Source: Acuticoccus mangrovi
Lineage (GTDB): Bacteria; Pseudomonadota; Alphaproteobacteria; Rhizobiales; Amorphaceae
DNA: 64,000 bases
Assembly: GCF_016411865.1 (NCBI RefSeq)
Contig: NZ_JAEKJA010000027.1
Coordinates: forward strand, 1-64,000
Direction: 5' to 3'
Positions within the stretch are counted from its first letter, which is position 1; every line of letters begins with the position of its first letter. The position numbers and the translations under genes are program-made. The notes beneath the pieces were generated by a model, which ran no database searches, was not told the origin of the DNA, and saw only the letters and a program-made list of their open reading frames with translations. Shown piece after piece: positions 16,774 through 25,941 of the stretch.

Positions 16774-18038
16774 TGACCCTGCGCGCCCCGCCGAGCCGTG
16801 CCGGCCTGTCCCTGACGAGCCTCCGTCCCCGCGTGGACGCCCGTTGCTTGGCCGGCGTCCTGCTCTTCACCGGTCTCGTGTTGGCGGCCGCCGTGCCGGC
16901 GCGCGCCGAGCCCGCGCCGGACGTGACCGACTGGCCGGCGGTCGTCGCCGCCGCCAAAGGGCAGGAGGTGCACTTCTACGCCTGGGGCGGCGAGCCACGC
17001 ATCAACGACTACATCGCCTGGGTCGGCAAGGAGATGGCCGAGCGCTACGGCATTACGCTGACCCAGGTGAAGCTCGCCGACACCGCCGAGGCGGTGACCC
17101 GCGTCCTCGCCGAAGTGACCGCCGGCAAGACCGACGGCGGCGCCGTCGATCTCGTCTGGATCAACGGCGAGAACTTCGTGGCGATGAAGGAGAACGGCCT
17201 TCTTCTCGGCGACGCGTGGGCCGAGAAGCTGCCCAACCGCCCGCTCGTCGACCTCGCGCACTACGGCGCGGCGATCCTCGACGACTTCGGCGTGCCGGTG
17301 GACGGCCAGCAGTCGCCCTGGGGCCGGGCTCAGCTCGTCTATCTCTACGACACCGTCGCGACCCCCGAGCCGCCGCGCACCCTCGACGCGCTGATCGCCT
17401 TCGTCGAGGCCCATCCCGGGCGCTTCACCTATCCGGCGCCGCCCGATTTCGTGGGCACCTCGTTCTTGAAGGAGATCATGCTCCTCGCCCTCGACGATCC
17501 CTCGGTGCTCTACCGCCCCGCGGGCGCGGATGCGGAAGAGCTGGTGCGCGACACGCTGCTGCCGGTACTCGAGCGCCTCCACCCCTATCTGTGGCGCTCC
17601 GGCGAGGCGTTTCCCAACGGCGTCGCCGAGACCCGCGCCCTCTTCGCCGACGGCGCCCTGAAGCTCGCCCTCACCTTCAATCCCGCCGACGCCGACGCCG
17701 CGATCTACGAGGGGCTGCTGCCCGAAACCGTGTCGGTGACCACCTTCGAGGACGGCTCGCTCGGCAACGTGCACTTCGTCGCCGTGCCGTCGAACGCCGA
17801 CGACAAGGCGGGCGCGCTGGTGGTGGCGAACTTCCTCCTGTCGCCGGAGGCGCAGGCGCGCAAGGCCGATCCCGCCGTGTGGGGCGACCCGACGGTGCTC
17901 GCCGTCGACGCCTTGCCGGAGGCCGAGCGGGCCCGCTTCGCCGACGAGGCGGGCATCGACGCCCCGACCCTTTCCGAGCCGCACGCGAGCTGGACCGCGG
18001 TGATCGAGCGGGTGTGGACGGAGACGTTCGTGAAATGA
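16773..18038 (+). CDS. YnjB-like ABC transporter substrate-binding protein, orphan
   Basis: This 421-residue periplasmic binding protein has a signal peptide (LAGVLLFTGLVLAAAVPARA) and the YnjB/COG4134 signature VHFYAWGGEPRINDYI just after it. YnjB-type proteins normally work with a permease and ATPase (ynjC, ynjD), but neither is nearby; instead it is translationally coupled to the DsbD-like gene upstream (shared A in TGATG) and to nth downstream (ATGA). The ligand is unknown. It may use a transporter elsewhere, or may be a coupled partner of the thiol reductase. Confidence 0.88.
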   Translation: MTLRAPPSRAGLSLTSLRPRVDARCLAGVLLFTGLVLAAAVPARAEPAPDVTDWPAVVAAAKGQEVHFYAWGGEPRINDYIAWVGKEMAERYGITLTQVKLADTAEAVTRVLAEVTAGKTDGGAVDLVWINGENFVAMKENGLLLGDAWAEKLPNRPLVDLAHYGAAILDDFGVPVDGQQSPWGRAQLVYLYDTVATPEPPRTLDALIAFVEAHPGRFTYPAPPDFVGTSFLKEIMLLALDDPSVLYRPAGADAEELVRDTLLPVLERLHPYLWRSGEAFPNGVAETRALFADGALKLALTFNPADADAAIYEGLLPETVSVTTFEDGSLGNVHFVAVPSNADDKAGALVVANFLLSPEAQARKADPAVWGDPTVLAVDALPEAERARFADEAGIDAPTLSEPHASWTAVIERVWTETFVK

Positions 18039-18874
18039 GCGGCAAGACTCCCGCCCCCACCGCCGCGTCCGGTCCCGCCGAGCCGGGTCGCGCCAAGACC
18101 CGCGCCACGAAAGCCCGTGCCGCGAAGCCGCGCGCGGCGAAGGCCGGCGCCAAGGCGGAGGGCGCGGCGGCCGGCGCGGGAGCCAAGAAGGCCGCGCCAA
18201 AGCCGCGTGCGCTGAAGCGCTCGCGCTACACCCGGGCCGAGGCCGACGCCCTCTTCCAGCGCCTCGCCGACGCGCTGCCCGAGCCGCAGACGGAGCTGCA
18301 CTACACCAACCCCTTCACCCTCCTCGTCGCCGTGCTCCTGTCGGCGCAGGCGACGGACGTCGGCGTCAACAAGGCGACCGGCCCACTGTTCGCCGTCGCC
18401 GACACGCCGGAGAAGATGCTCGCCCTCGGCGAGGAGAGGGTGCGCGACTACGTCAAGACCATCGGCCTCTTCAACACCAAGGCGAAGAACGTGATCGCCC
18501 TCTGCCGCACGCTGGTGGACACCTATGGTGGCGAGGTGCCGGCCGACCGCGCCGCGCTGGAGGCGCTGCCGGGCGTCGGGCGCAAGACCGCCAACGTGGT
18601 GCTCAACGTCGCCTTCGGCGAGCCGACCATCGCCGTCGACACCCACATCTTCCGCCTCGGCAACCGGCTCGGCCTCGCCCCGGGCAAGACGCCGGAGGAG
18701 GTGGAGCGGGGCCTCGAGAAGATCGTGCCGCAGCGCTTCCTGCGCGGCGCGCACCACTGGCTCATCCTGCACGGGCGGCACGTCTGCAAGGCGCGGCGGC
18801 CGTTGTGCGAGGCCTGCGTGATCTACGACCTCTGCAAGGCCCCGGATCGCCGCGTGTTGCCCCACGCCACCTAA
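18035..18874 (+). CDS. nth: Endonuclease III
   Basis: This 279-residue base-excision repair DNA glycosylase/AP lyase removes oxidised pyrimidines. It has the helix-hairpin-helix LPGVGRKTANVVLN with the catalytic Lys, the catalytic Asp in IAVDTHIFR, and the [4Fe-4S] loop C-x6-C-x2-C-x5-C (HVCKARRPLCEACVIYDLC). The first 60 or so residues are an unusual Ala/Lys/Arg-rich low-complexity tail, absent in E. coli Nth (211 residues). It could bind DNA non-specifically. The ATG overlaps the upstream stop codon, so it belongs to the dsbD-like/ynjB-like unit. Confidence 0.96.
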   Translation: MSGKTPAPTAASGPAEPGRAKTRATKARAAKPRAAKAGAKAEGAAAGAGAKKAAPKPRALKRSRYTRAEADALFQRLADALPEPQTELHYTNPFTLLVAVLLSAQATDVGVNKATGPLFAVADTPEKMLALGEERVRDYVKTIGLFNTKAKNVIALCRTLVDTYGGEVPADRAALEALPGVGRKTANVVLNVAFGEPTIAVDTHIFRLGNRLGLAPGKTPEEVERGLEKIVPQRFLRGAHHWLILHGRHVCKARRPLCEACVIYDLCKAPDRRVLPHAT

Positions 18875-18955
18875 GGAGGCATGGTGCCGCCGGTGGCCAA
18901 TGGGGGCCGCCCCCGCCACCCGCGCCCCGCGCAAGCTGCCGTCGGACCTCATTCC

Positions 18956-19681
18956 ATGATCCCACCCGTGCCGGCCACACCGGCGCTGTTCCTGGATTTC
19001 GACGGCACCCTCGTCGACATCGCCGACCGCCCCGACGGCATCCACGTGGCGCCGAGCCTGCCCGGCCTGATCGAGCGCCTTCTCGCGGCGACGGGGGGCG
19101 CCGTCGCCGTCGTCACCGGCCGCAAGGTGGAGGACATCGACGGCTTCCTGAAGGTGCCGGTCGCCGCCGCCGGCATGCACGGGCTCGAGATCCGCCCCGC
19201 CCCCGGCGCCGCCATCGAGACCGCGCCGCCGCCGCCCGAGATCGCCGTGCTGCGCGGGCGCATCCTCGGCTGGCCGATCCTCGGCGGCGGGGTGACGATG
19301 GAGGACAAGGGCGCCGGCCTCGCCGTCCACTATCGCGCCGCGCCGGACATGGAAGCCGCGGTCAAGGCGGCGATGCACGAGACGATCGCCGACCTTCCCG
19401 CGCTCCACTTCATCCCGGGCAAGATGGTGGTGGAGGCGAAGGGCAAGGGCTTCGACAAGGGCGCCGCCGTGCGCACCTTCATGACGCACGCCCCGTTCGT
19501 CGGCCGCACCCCGATCTTCATCGGCGACGACGTGACCGACGAGGACGGCATGCGCGCCGCGACCGCGCTCGGCGGCTTCGGCATCAAGGTCGGCGAGGGC
19601 GACACCGACGCCGCCTATCGCCTGCCGGACGTCCCCTCGGTGCACGACTGGCTCTCTACATTCCTGGGAATTCCTGCATGA
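18956..19681 (+). CDS. otsB: Trehalose-6-phosphate phosphatase
   Basis: This HAD-superfamily phosphatase converts trehalose 6-phosphate to trehalose. The nucleophile motif is LDFDGTLVDI (Asp near residue 14), with VVTGRKVEDI, GMHGLEIR and the Mg-binding GDDVTDEDGM near the C-terminus. The start is uncertain. The ATG at 18956 gives 241 residues with the usual short lead-in, while a strong AAGGAGG at 18873-18879 lies just before in-frame ATG 18881 and GTG 18884, which would add about 25 Pro/Gly-rich residues. It overlaps the GH15 gene by four bases (ATGA) and forms an operon with it and otsA. Confidence 0.93.
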   Translation: MIPPVPATPALFLDFDGTLVDIADRPDGIHVAPSLPGLIERLLAATGGAVAVVTGRKVEDIDGFLKVPVAAAGMHGLEIRPAPGAAIETAPPPPEIAVLRGRILGWPILGGGVTMEDKGAGLAVHYRAAPDMEAAVKAAMHETIADLPALHFIPGKMVVEAKGKGFDKGAAVRTFMTHAPFVGRTPIFIGDDVTDEDGMRAATALGGFGIKVGEGDTDAAYRLPDVPSVHDWLSTFLGIPA

Positions 19682-21456
19682 CCAACCTCGCCCTCGGCAT
19701 GATCGGCAACTGCTCGGTCAACGCCCTCGTCGACGACAAGGCGAAGATCGTCTGGTGGTGTCTGCCGCGGCCCGATGGCGACCCGGTGTTCCACGCTCTC
19801 CTCGGCACCAACGGCAATCCCGGCGACGGCGGCTTCGCCATCGAGATCGAGGACTTCAGCCACTCCGACCAGCACTATGTGGAGAACACCGCGATCCTCA
19901 GGACGCGGCTGATCGCCTCCGACGGCTCGGCGGTGGAGATCGACGACTTCTGCCCGCGCTTCCTGTCGCGCGGCCGCGTGTTCCGCCCGGCGCAGATCGT
20001 GCGCCGCATCCGCCCGGTGTCGGGCCGGCCGCGCATCCGCATCGTGCTGCGCCCGCGCTTCCACTGGGGCAAGATGAAGCCGCAGATCACCTCCGGCTCG
20101 AACCACGTGCGCTTCGTCGCCGACGGCCAGACGATCCGCCTCACCACCGACGCGCCGATCACCTATATCCGCGACGAGACCTTCTTCGTGCTGGAGCGGG
20201 CGTTCAACCTGTTCCTCGGCCCCGACGAATCGCTGACCGAGCGCCCCGGCACCCTCGGCCGCGAATTCCAGGAAGAGACCGAATATTATTGGAAGCGCTG
20301 GTCGCTCCGCCTCGGCCTGCCCCTCGAGTGGCAGGAGGCGGTGATCCGCGCCGCCATCACGCTGAAGCTGTGCACCTTCGAGGAGACCGGCGCGATCATC
20401 GCCGCCGCCACCACCTCGCTGCCGGAAGCCCCCTATTCGGAGCGCAACTGGGACTATCGCTTCTGCTGGCTGCGCGACGCCTTCTTCGTGGTGCGGGCAC
20501 TCAACGCCCTCTCCGACCTCGAGACCATGGAGAACTATCTCACCTACATCCGCGACATCATCGCCCTCACCAAGGGCGACCACATCCAGCCGGTGTTCGG
20601 CATCGGCATGGAGGCGGCGATCACCGAGCGGATCGAGGAGCTGCCGGGCTATCTCGACATGGGTCCGGTGCGCGTCGGCAACCAGGCGCACGAGCACCAT
20701 CAGCACGACGTCTACGGCAACATCGTGCTCGCCGCCGCCCAGGCCTTCTTCGACAAGCGTCTGCTGCGCCAGGGCTCGATGGAGGATTTCCGCCACCTCG
20801 AGGTGATCGGCGACCGCGCCTACATGCTGCACAACCAGCCCGACGCGGGCATCTGGGAGCTGCGCACGCGGGCGCGCGTCCACACCTCGTCCTCGCTGAT
20901 GTGCTGGGCCGCGCTCGACCGGCTCGCCAAGATCGCCAACCAGCTCGGCCTCAGCCCCCAGCACTGGCGCGCCCGCGCCAACGAGGTGCACGAGAAGATC
21001 TGCCGCGAGGCGTGGAACGAGGAGGCCGGCGCCTTCGTGGAGAGTTTCGGCGGCCAGGACCTCGACGCCTCGCTGCTCCTGATGGCCGAGGTGGGCTTCC
21101 TGCCGCCCAACGATCCGCGCTTCGTATCCACCGTCGACCGCATCGGCGAAAAGCTGCGGCGGGGCGACCATCTGTTCCGCTATCATGCCGCAGATGACTT
21201 CGGTCGGCCGGAAACCGCCTTTAATGTGTGCACGTTCTGGTTTATCGATGCCTTAGGGAGGATCGATGACCGACGCGAAGAAGCGCGCGAGATGTACGAA
21301 ACCATGCTCTCGTGCCGAAACCATCTCGGCCTCCTGTCGGAGGATACCGACCCGCAGACCAACCAGCTCTGGGGCAACTTTCCCCAGACCTACTCGATGG
21401 TCGGGATCATCAACGGGGCGGTGCGCCTGTCACGTCGGTGGGACAAGGTGATCTGA
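19678..21456 (+). CDS. Glycoside hydrolase family 15 protein (glucoamylase/trehalase-like)
   Basis: This 592-residue cytoplasmic protein has no signal peptide. The N-terminal beta-sandwich begins MIGNCSVNALVDDKAKIVWWCLP; the (alpha/alpha)6 catalytic domain carries ERNWDYRFCWLRDAF, a putative catalytic acid in GIGMEAAITERIEELPGY, QHDVYGNI, and LLSEDTDPQTNQLWGNFPQT with the second acid. Some GH15 members in actinobacteria and archaea hydrolyse trehalose. Position between otsB and otsA with an ATGA overlap suggests a trehalose or related alpha-glucan role, such as turnover of the product made by its neighbours, but substrate is not shown. Confidence 0.93.
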   Translation: MTNLALGMIGNCSVNALVDDKAKIVWWCLPRPDGDPVFHALLGTNGNPGDGGFAIEIEDFSHSDQHYVENTAILRTRLIASDGSAVEIDDFCPRFLSRGRVFRPAQIVRRIRPVSGRPRIRIVLRPRFHWGKMKPQITSGSNHVRFVADGQTIRLTTDAPITYIRDETFFVLERAFNLFLGPDESLTERPGTLGREFQEETEYYWKRWSLRLGLPLEWQEAVIRAAITLKLCTFEETGAIIAAATTSLPEAPYSERNWDYRFCWLRDAFFVVRALNALSDLETMENYLTYIRDIIALTKGDHIQPVFGIGMEAAITERIEELPGYLDMGPVRVGNQAHEHHQHDVYGNIVLAAAQAFFDKRLLRQGSMEDFRHLEVIGDRAYMLHNQPDAGIWELRTRARVHTSSSLMCWAALDRLAKIANQLGLSPQHWRARANEVHEKICREAWNEEAGAFVESFGGQDLDASLLLMAEVGFLPPNDPRFVSTVDRIGEKLRRGDHLFRYHAADDFGRPETAFNVCTFWFIDALGRIDDRREEAREMYETMLSCRNHLGLLSEDTDPQTNQLWGNFPQTYSMVGIINGAVRLSRRWDKVI

Positions 21457-21498
21457 TGCAACGACGCCGAAAACGGTAACGAAGAAGAGGCCAAGCCA

Positions 21499-22893
21499 AT
21501 GACCCGCATCGTTATCGTGTCCAACCGCGTCGGCCCGCTGACCGACACGGGTCGGGCCGGCGGCCTCGCCGTCGCCCTCGTCGACGTCCTGCGCGAGCGG
21601 GGCGGCTTGTGGTTCGGCTGGTCGGGCGAGGTGTCCGAGGACGGCACCTACAGCCCGCTGCGCCTCTACGAGGACGGCAACGTCTCCACCGCCACCATCG
21701 ACGTCGCCCAGGCCGACTACGACGAGTTCTATGCCGGCTACTCCAACCGCGCGCTGTGGCCGACGCTGCACTACCGCCTCGACCTGACCGACTTCGACCG
21801 GCGGCTCGAGGAGGGCTATCGGCGGGTCAACGAGCGCTTCGCCTCGCGCCTCGTGCCGCTGCTGCGGCCCGACGACATCGTGTGGGTGCACGACTACCAC
21901 TTCTTCTTCCTCGGCGAGACGCTGCGCGCGGCGGGGGTCGAGAACCCCATCGGCTTCTTCCTGCACATCCCCTTCCCGGTGCCGGAGGTGCTGACCGCGC
22001 TGCCCAACCACAAGGACATCGTCAAGGCGATGCTCGCCTACGATCTCGTGGGCTTCCAGACCTCGCAGCACCTGTCCGGCTTCGAGCGCTACCTCCTCGA
22101 GGAGGTGGACGGGGAGCGCCTGGAGGACGGCTCGATCGCCGCCATGGATCGGCGCGTGGTCGCCGACGCCTTCCCCATCGGGATCGACGGCGAGGCCTTC
22201 TCCACCTTCCACGAGACGACGGAGGGGCGCGAGAATTTCACGCTGATGCGCAGCGAGCTCGAGACGCGCAAGCAGATCGTCGGCGTCGACCGCATCGACT
22301 ATTCCAAGGGGCTGCCGGAGCGCTTCGAGGCGTTCGAGCGGCTTCTGGAGCTCTATCCCGAGCACAAGGGCGAGGTCTCGCTGCTGCAGATCGCCCCGCC
22401 CTCGCGCTCCGAGGTGCGCGCCTACACGCAGATCCAGCGGCTGCTCGAGGGGCTGTCGGGGCGCATCAACGGCCGCTTCTCCGACCTCGACTGGACGCCG
22501 ATCCACTTCATCACCCGCTCCTTCCCCCGCCGGGCGCTCGCCGGCATCTACCGCGCCTCGGCGGTGGGGCTCGTCACGCCACTGCGCGACGGGATGAACC
22601 TCGTCGCCAAGGAGTATATTGCGGCGCAGGACCCGGAGGACCCGGGCGTGCTGGTGCTGTCCCGCTTCGCCGGGGCGGCGGAGGAGATGCGCGAGGCGCT
22701 GATCGTCAACCCCTACTCCATCGACGAGCTCGCCGAGGCGCTGCGCCGGGCGATCCAGATGCCGCTCGAGGAGCGCAAGGAGCGCTGGACGGCGCTCAAC
22801 GCGAAGGTGATGACGAACACCGCCTCCAACTGGTCGCGCCGCTTCCTCGACCGCCTGGTAGAGATCCACACCCCCGCCGAGGCCGACGGGTAG
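21499..22893 (+). CDS. otsA: Trehalose-6-phosphate synthase
   Basis: This 464-residue family GT20 glycosyltransferase joins UDP-glucose and glucose 6-phosphate. Motifs: [11 protein letters not shown] at the N-terminus, RAGGLAVAL, the loop [28 protein letters not shown] and the sugar-nucleotide site [15 protein letters not shown]. An AAGAAGAGG purine run precedes the ATG. It lies 42 bp after the GH15 gene; with otsB this gives the complete OtsA/OtsB route to trehalose, an osmoprotectant. Confidence 0.97.
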   Translation: MTRIVIVSNRVGPLTDTGRAGGLAVALVDVLRERGGLWFGWSGEVSEDGTYSPLRLYEDGNVSTATIDVAQADYDEFYAGYSNRALWPTLHYRLDLTDFDRRLEEGYRRVNERFASRLVPLLRPDDIVWVHDYHFFFLGETLRAAGVENPIGFFLHIPFPVPEVLTALPNHKDIVKAMLAYDLVGFQTSQHLSGFERYLLEEVDGERLEDGSIAAMDRRVVADAFPIGIDGEAFSTFHETTEGRENFTLMRSELETRKQIVGVDRIDYSKGLPERFEAFERLLELYPEHKGEVSLLQIAPPSRSEVRAYTQIQRLLEGLSGRINGRFSDLDWTPIHFITRSFPRRALAGIYRASAVGLVTPLRDGMNLVAKEYIAAQDPEDPGVLVLSRFAGAAEEMREALIVNPYSIDELAEALRRAIQMPLEERKERWTALNAKVMTNTASNWSRRFLDRLVEIHTPAEADG

Positions 22894-23021
22894 GCTCGCC
22901 GGCCCGCCGTCGGCGCGCCCGCCCGTGCGAGGATCCGTGCCGGCCCGCAAACGACGTGCCGGCGGCACGCGCGAGAGGCGGGCCGCCGGCCGGTCGGTGA
23001 TCGTCGAGCCGCTGGCTCGGG

Positions 23022-25163
23022 TCAGGCCGCCGTCATCTCGGCGAGGAACTGATTGACCTCGCCGTTGAGGTTCGCCGCCTGCTCGGTGAGCTGGCGGGCG
23101 GCGGCGAGGACGTCGTCCGCGGCGACCCCCGCCGAGTTCGCGGCGACGTTGACGTTGCCGACGCTGACCTTGAGCGCCTGCATGTTGGACGCCGAGGTGT
23201 TGGTGTTGTGCGAGATCTCCTCCGTCGCCGCGCTCTGCTCCTCCACCGCCGCGGCGATGGCGCCGGTCGCGCGATTGACGTCGCGGATCGTCTGGCCGAT
23301 CTCCAGGATCGCGGCGACCGCGTCGCGGATCTGAGCCTGCACGGATTCCACCTGGGTCGAGATCTCGTTGGTGGCGCGCGCGGTCTCCTCGGCGAGCGAC
23401 TTCACCTCGTGCGCGACGACGGCGAACCCCTTGCCCATGTCGCCCGCCCGCGCCGCCTCGATGGTGGCGTTGAGCGCCAGGAGGTTGGTCTGGGCGGCGA
23501 TCGCGCTGATGGTCGAGACGATGGAGCTGATCTGGGCGGAGTTGGACTGCAGCGTCTCGATCTGCCGCGAGGCGCTTTCGATGCCGCTCGCGGCAATCTG
23601 CGTCGAGCCGCTCGCATGGGTGATCTGCTGGCTGAGCTCGCGGATGGCGCTCGTCAGCTGCTCGGCGCTCGAGGCGACGTTGGCGATGTTGGCCGCCGTG
23701 GTCTCCGAGGTGTCGGCGATGGTGCTCGACTGCTCCTTGGTGTCCTGTGCCACGCGGAACATCGACTGCGCCGTCTTGTCGAGCGTGCCGGCCGACGTGC
23801 CGAGCCCCTCCACGAGATCGGTGAACGTCGCCTTGAAGCGGTCGGCGAGGCCGGCCATGCGCTCGGCCCGCTCCACCTCCTCGGCCTGGCGCGCCTCCCG
23901 CTCGGCGGCGAGACGCTCCGCCTCGATCCGGCTGTCGCGCAGGATGTCGAGGGCGCGGGCCATGTCGCCGATCTCGTCGCCACGCTCCTTGTCGGTGACC
24001 GGGGTGTGGATGTCGCCATCGGCGATGGTGCCCATCGCGTCGCGGATGCGCGTCAGCGGCGCGGTGATGCTGCGCGCGAAGAACAGCCCCGCCGGCGCGA
24101 CGATGGCGAGCACGCCGAGGCCGACGAGCAGCAGGTGGTTGCGCAGCGTGACCACGCTCTGCAGCATCTCGCCGTCGTCGATTTCGGAGACGACCGCCCA
24201 CCGCGTGCCCTCGAAGTCGAGCGCATACCAGGCCGCGTGCGCCGGCGCGCCGCGACGGCCCGTCGCCGCGCCGGCGCCGTTCTCACCAGCGAGCGCGCTG
24301 CGCGCCGCGTCGGTGTCGACCCGCGTCGCGAGGATCTCGCCGGTGCCGGTGAAGCGGGAGTCGCTGCGCATCGCGAGGTCGCCGCCGACGAGGTAGGTCT
24401 CGCCGGTCGTGCCCATGCCGGCGGCTGACTGGACGATGGCGTTGAGGCGCCCGACCGGCATCTGGAAGGCGAGCACGCCCACCGCCTGCCCCGCGCCGTC
24501 GACGACGGGCGTCGCGATGAAGCTCGCGGGCGCGTCGGCGCTCGGGGCGTAGGGCCGGAAGTCGAAGAATGCGACCTCGCCGGTGCGCTCGCGCAGTGCG
24601 GCGCGGAAGGCGTTGGCGAGGTCGGTGTCGCGCCACTGGCCGGTGTTGACGTTGGTCGCGTAGTCGGCCTCCTTGAAGACGCTGTAGATCAGGTCGCCCG
24701 CAGCATTGAACAGGAAGACGTCGTAGTAGCCGCGGTTTTGCAGCAGCGAGCGGAACCAGGGATGATGGCGGGCGTGGGTCGCGTCGTAGGCGGTTCCGCC
24801 GTCGGCGGCGTCGAGCTTCTCCTTCTGCCCCGTCGGATGGGGGTTGGTGGTGATGTAGGCGTTATGAAGGCGCCGCATCGCGTCGTCGCCGAGCGCGGTC
24901 CAGTCGGCGTCGAAGGCTTTGATCGCCTCGAGGGTCTGCGGCCGTGCCGCGACCGCGACGAGGTTCTCGCGAATGCCGCTCAGATATTCTTCCAGCTGCT
25001 CGGCCCGGGCCTCGGTCACGCCGACGATCGCGTCGGTGCGCGCGTCGAGAATCGCGCGGCGCGCCTCGACGTAGGCCACGGCCCCGACCGCACCGCCGGC
25101 GATGATCGTCGCCGCCGCCACGACGATCGGAAGCTTTCGCGAAATTCTGTACTTCCCCAACAT
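23022..25163 (-). CDS. Methyl-accepting chemotaxis protein, Cache-type sensor
   Basis: This 713-residue receptor has a transmembrane segment at about 12-30, a periplasmic sensor of about 310 residues with Cache features ([31 protein letters not shown]), a second transmembrane segment near 350, a HAMP domain and a C-terminal signalling domain with the conserved hairpin [20 protein letters not shown]. It would feed a CheA/CheW pathway encoded elsewhere. I start at the ATG at 25163 ([12 protein letters not shown]), which has AAGGGTGG upstream; an ATG nine codons earlier is possible. Ligand unknown. Confidence 0.93.
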   Translation of the reverse strand: MLGKYRISRKLPIVVAAATIIAGGAVGAVAYVEARRAILDARTDAIVGVTEARAEQLEEYLSGIRENLVAVAARPQTLEAIKAFDADWTALGDDAMRRLHNAYITTNPHPTGQKEKLDAADGGTAYDATHARHHPWFRSLLQNRGYYDVFLFNAAGDLIYSVFKEADYATNVNTGQWRDTDLANAFRAALRERTGEVAFFDFRPYAPSADAPASFIATPVVDGAGQAVGVLAFQMPVGRLNAIVQSAAGMGTTGETYLVGGDLAMRSDSRFTGTGEILATRVDTDAARSALAGENGAGAATGRRGAPAHAAWYALDFEGTRWAVVSEIDDGEMLQSVVTLRNHLLLVGLGVLAIVAPAGLFFARSITAPLTRIRDAMGTIADGDIHTPVTDKERGDEIGDMARALDILRDSRIEAERLAAEREARQAEEVERAERMAGLADRFKATFTDLVEGLGTSAGTLDKTAQSMFRVAQDTKEQSSTIADTSETTAANIANVASSAEQLTSAIRELSQQITHASGSTQIAASGIESASRQIETLQSNSAQISSIVSTISAIAAQTNLLALNATIEAARAGDMGKGFAVVAHEVKSLAEETARATNEISTQVESVQAQIRDAVAAILEIGQTIRDVNRATGAIAAAVEEQSAATEEISHNTNTSASNMQALKVSVGNVNVAANSAGVAADDVLAAARQLTEQAANLNGEVNQFLAEMTAA

Positions 25164-25292
25164 GTCGCCACCCTTCGCAAACTGAAACATTGAGCGGAGT
25201 TCAGGGCGGAGAACGAGAGTATAGAGGAATGGTTACATGCCAGCCTCGACTTTCAGCTAGCCTGACACGAGCGCCGGGCGGCCGCTTCGCCG

Positions 25293-25850
25293 TCAGCGTG
25301 CCTCCAGGCCACGGATGACGAGATCGAGCATCCGCTCCGCCTGAGAGGGGTCCGCATCCGGGTCCTTGATGCGCCAGAGAAACGCCAGAAGCAGCAGCAC
25401 GTCCTCGGCCTCGATGTCCGGACGAAACGCGCCGACGGCCTGACACGCCGTCACGAGGTGACCGACCGCGCCCACCATCGGCCCATAGACCTCGGCATGG
25501 ACCGGGGCGGCCGCCGCCGAATGCAGCACGTCCGTCAGCCCGTGCTTGACCCGGCCGTAGCTCGCCAGCCGGTCACACCACAGCCGAAACGCCTCGACCG
25601 GCGGATGCTGCGCCGTCAGCTTCGGCGCAAGCGTCACGAGAGCCTCGATTTCGTGCCGGTAGACGCCGATCACCAGCGCCTCGCGATTGGGGAAGTGGCG
25701 GTAGAGCGTCCCCGGCCCGACACCCGCCAGCTTGGCGATGGAGTTCAGCGAAGCGTCGGGCGACCGGGCGAAGGCATCCCGCGCCGCGTCGAGGATCTTG
25801 TTGCGGTTCGCCAGCGCATCCGACCGGCGGACGTCGTTCTGGTCGCTCAC
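25293..25850 (-). CDS. TetR/AcrR-family regulator
   Basis: This 185-residue repressor-type protein has the recognition helix in GVGPGTLYRHFPNREALV (about residues 43-60) and a helical effector domain with HPPVEAFRLWCDRLASY. It starts at GTG 25850, which has an AAGGAGGGG ribosome site. It is divergent from the aldo/keto reductase at 25942, and the 91-bp gap contains two palindromes with CGGAGA half-sites. It probably represses that reductase and itself. The DNA-recognition segment differs at few positions from the pao regulator at 6130-6696. Confidence 0.92.
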   Translation of the reverse strand: MSDQNDVRRSDALANRNKILDAARDAFARSPDASLNSIAKLAGVGPGTLYRHFPNREALVIGVYRHEIEALVTLAPKLTAQHPPVEAFRLWCDRLASYGRVKHGLTDVLHSAAAAPVHAEVYGPMVGAVGHLVTACQAVGAFRPDIEAEDVLLLLAFLWRIKDPDADPSQAERMLDLVIRGLEAR

Positions 25851-25860
25851 GGGCCCCTCC

Positions 25861-25920
25861 TTGACTAAACGGAGAGATCTCCGCTAAGCGGTGCCGAAGC
25901 GGAGATGTCTCCGCTTCGGC
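25861..25920 (+). promoter_or_regulatory. Twin TetR operators and promoter of the aldo/keto reductase
   Basis: Site 1: CGGAGA-GA-TCTCCG (25870-25883) lies in the 18-bp spacer between TTGACT (25861-25866) and TAAGCG (25885-25890). Site 2: a perfect 28-bp palindrome at 25893-25920, arms GCCGAAGCGGAGA and its complement around TG. Both carry the CGGAG half-site of the pao operator. Site 2 ends 21 bp before the reductase start and would sit at the transcription start. Confidence 0.8.
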
Positions 25921-25941
25921 ATGCCAGAGAGAGGGACCATC

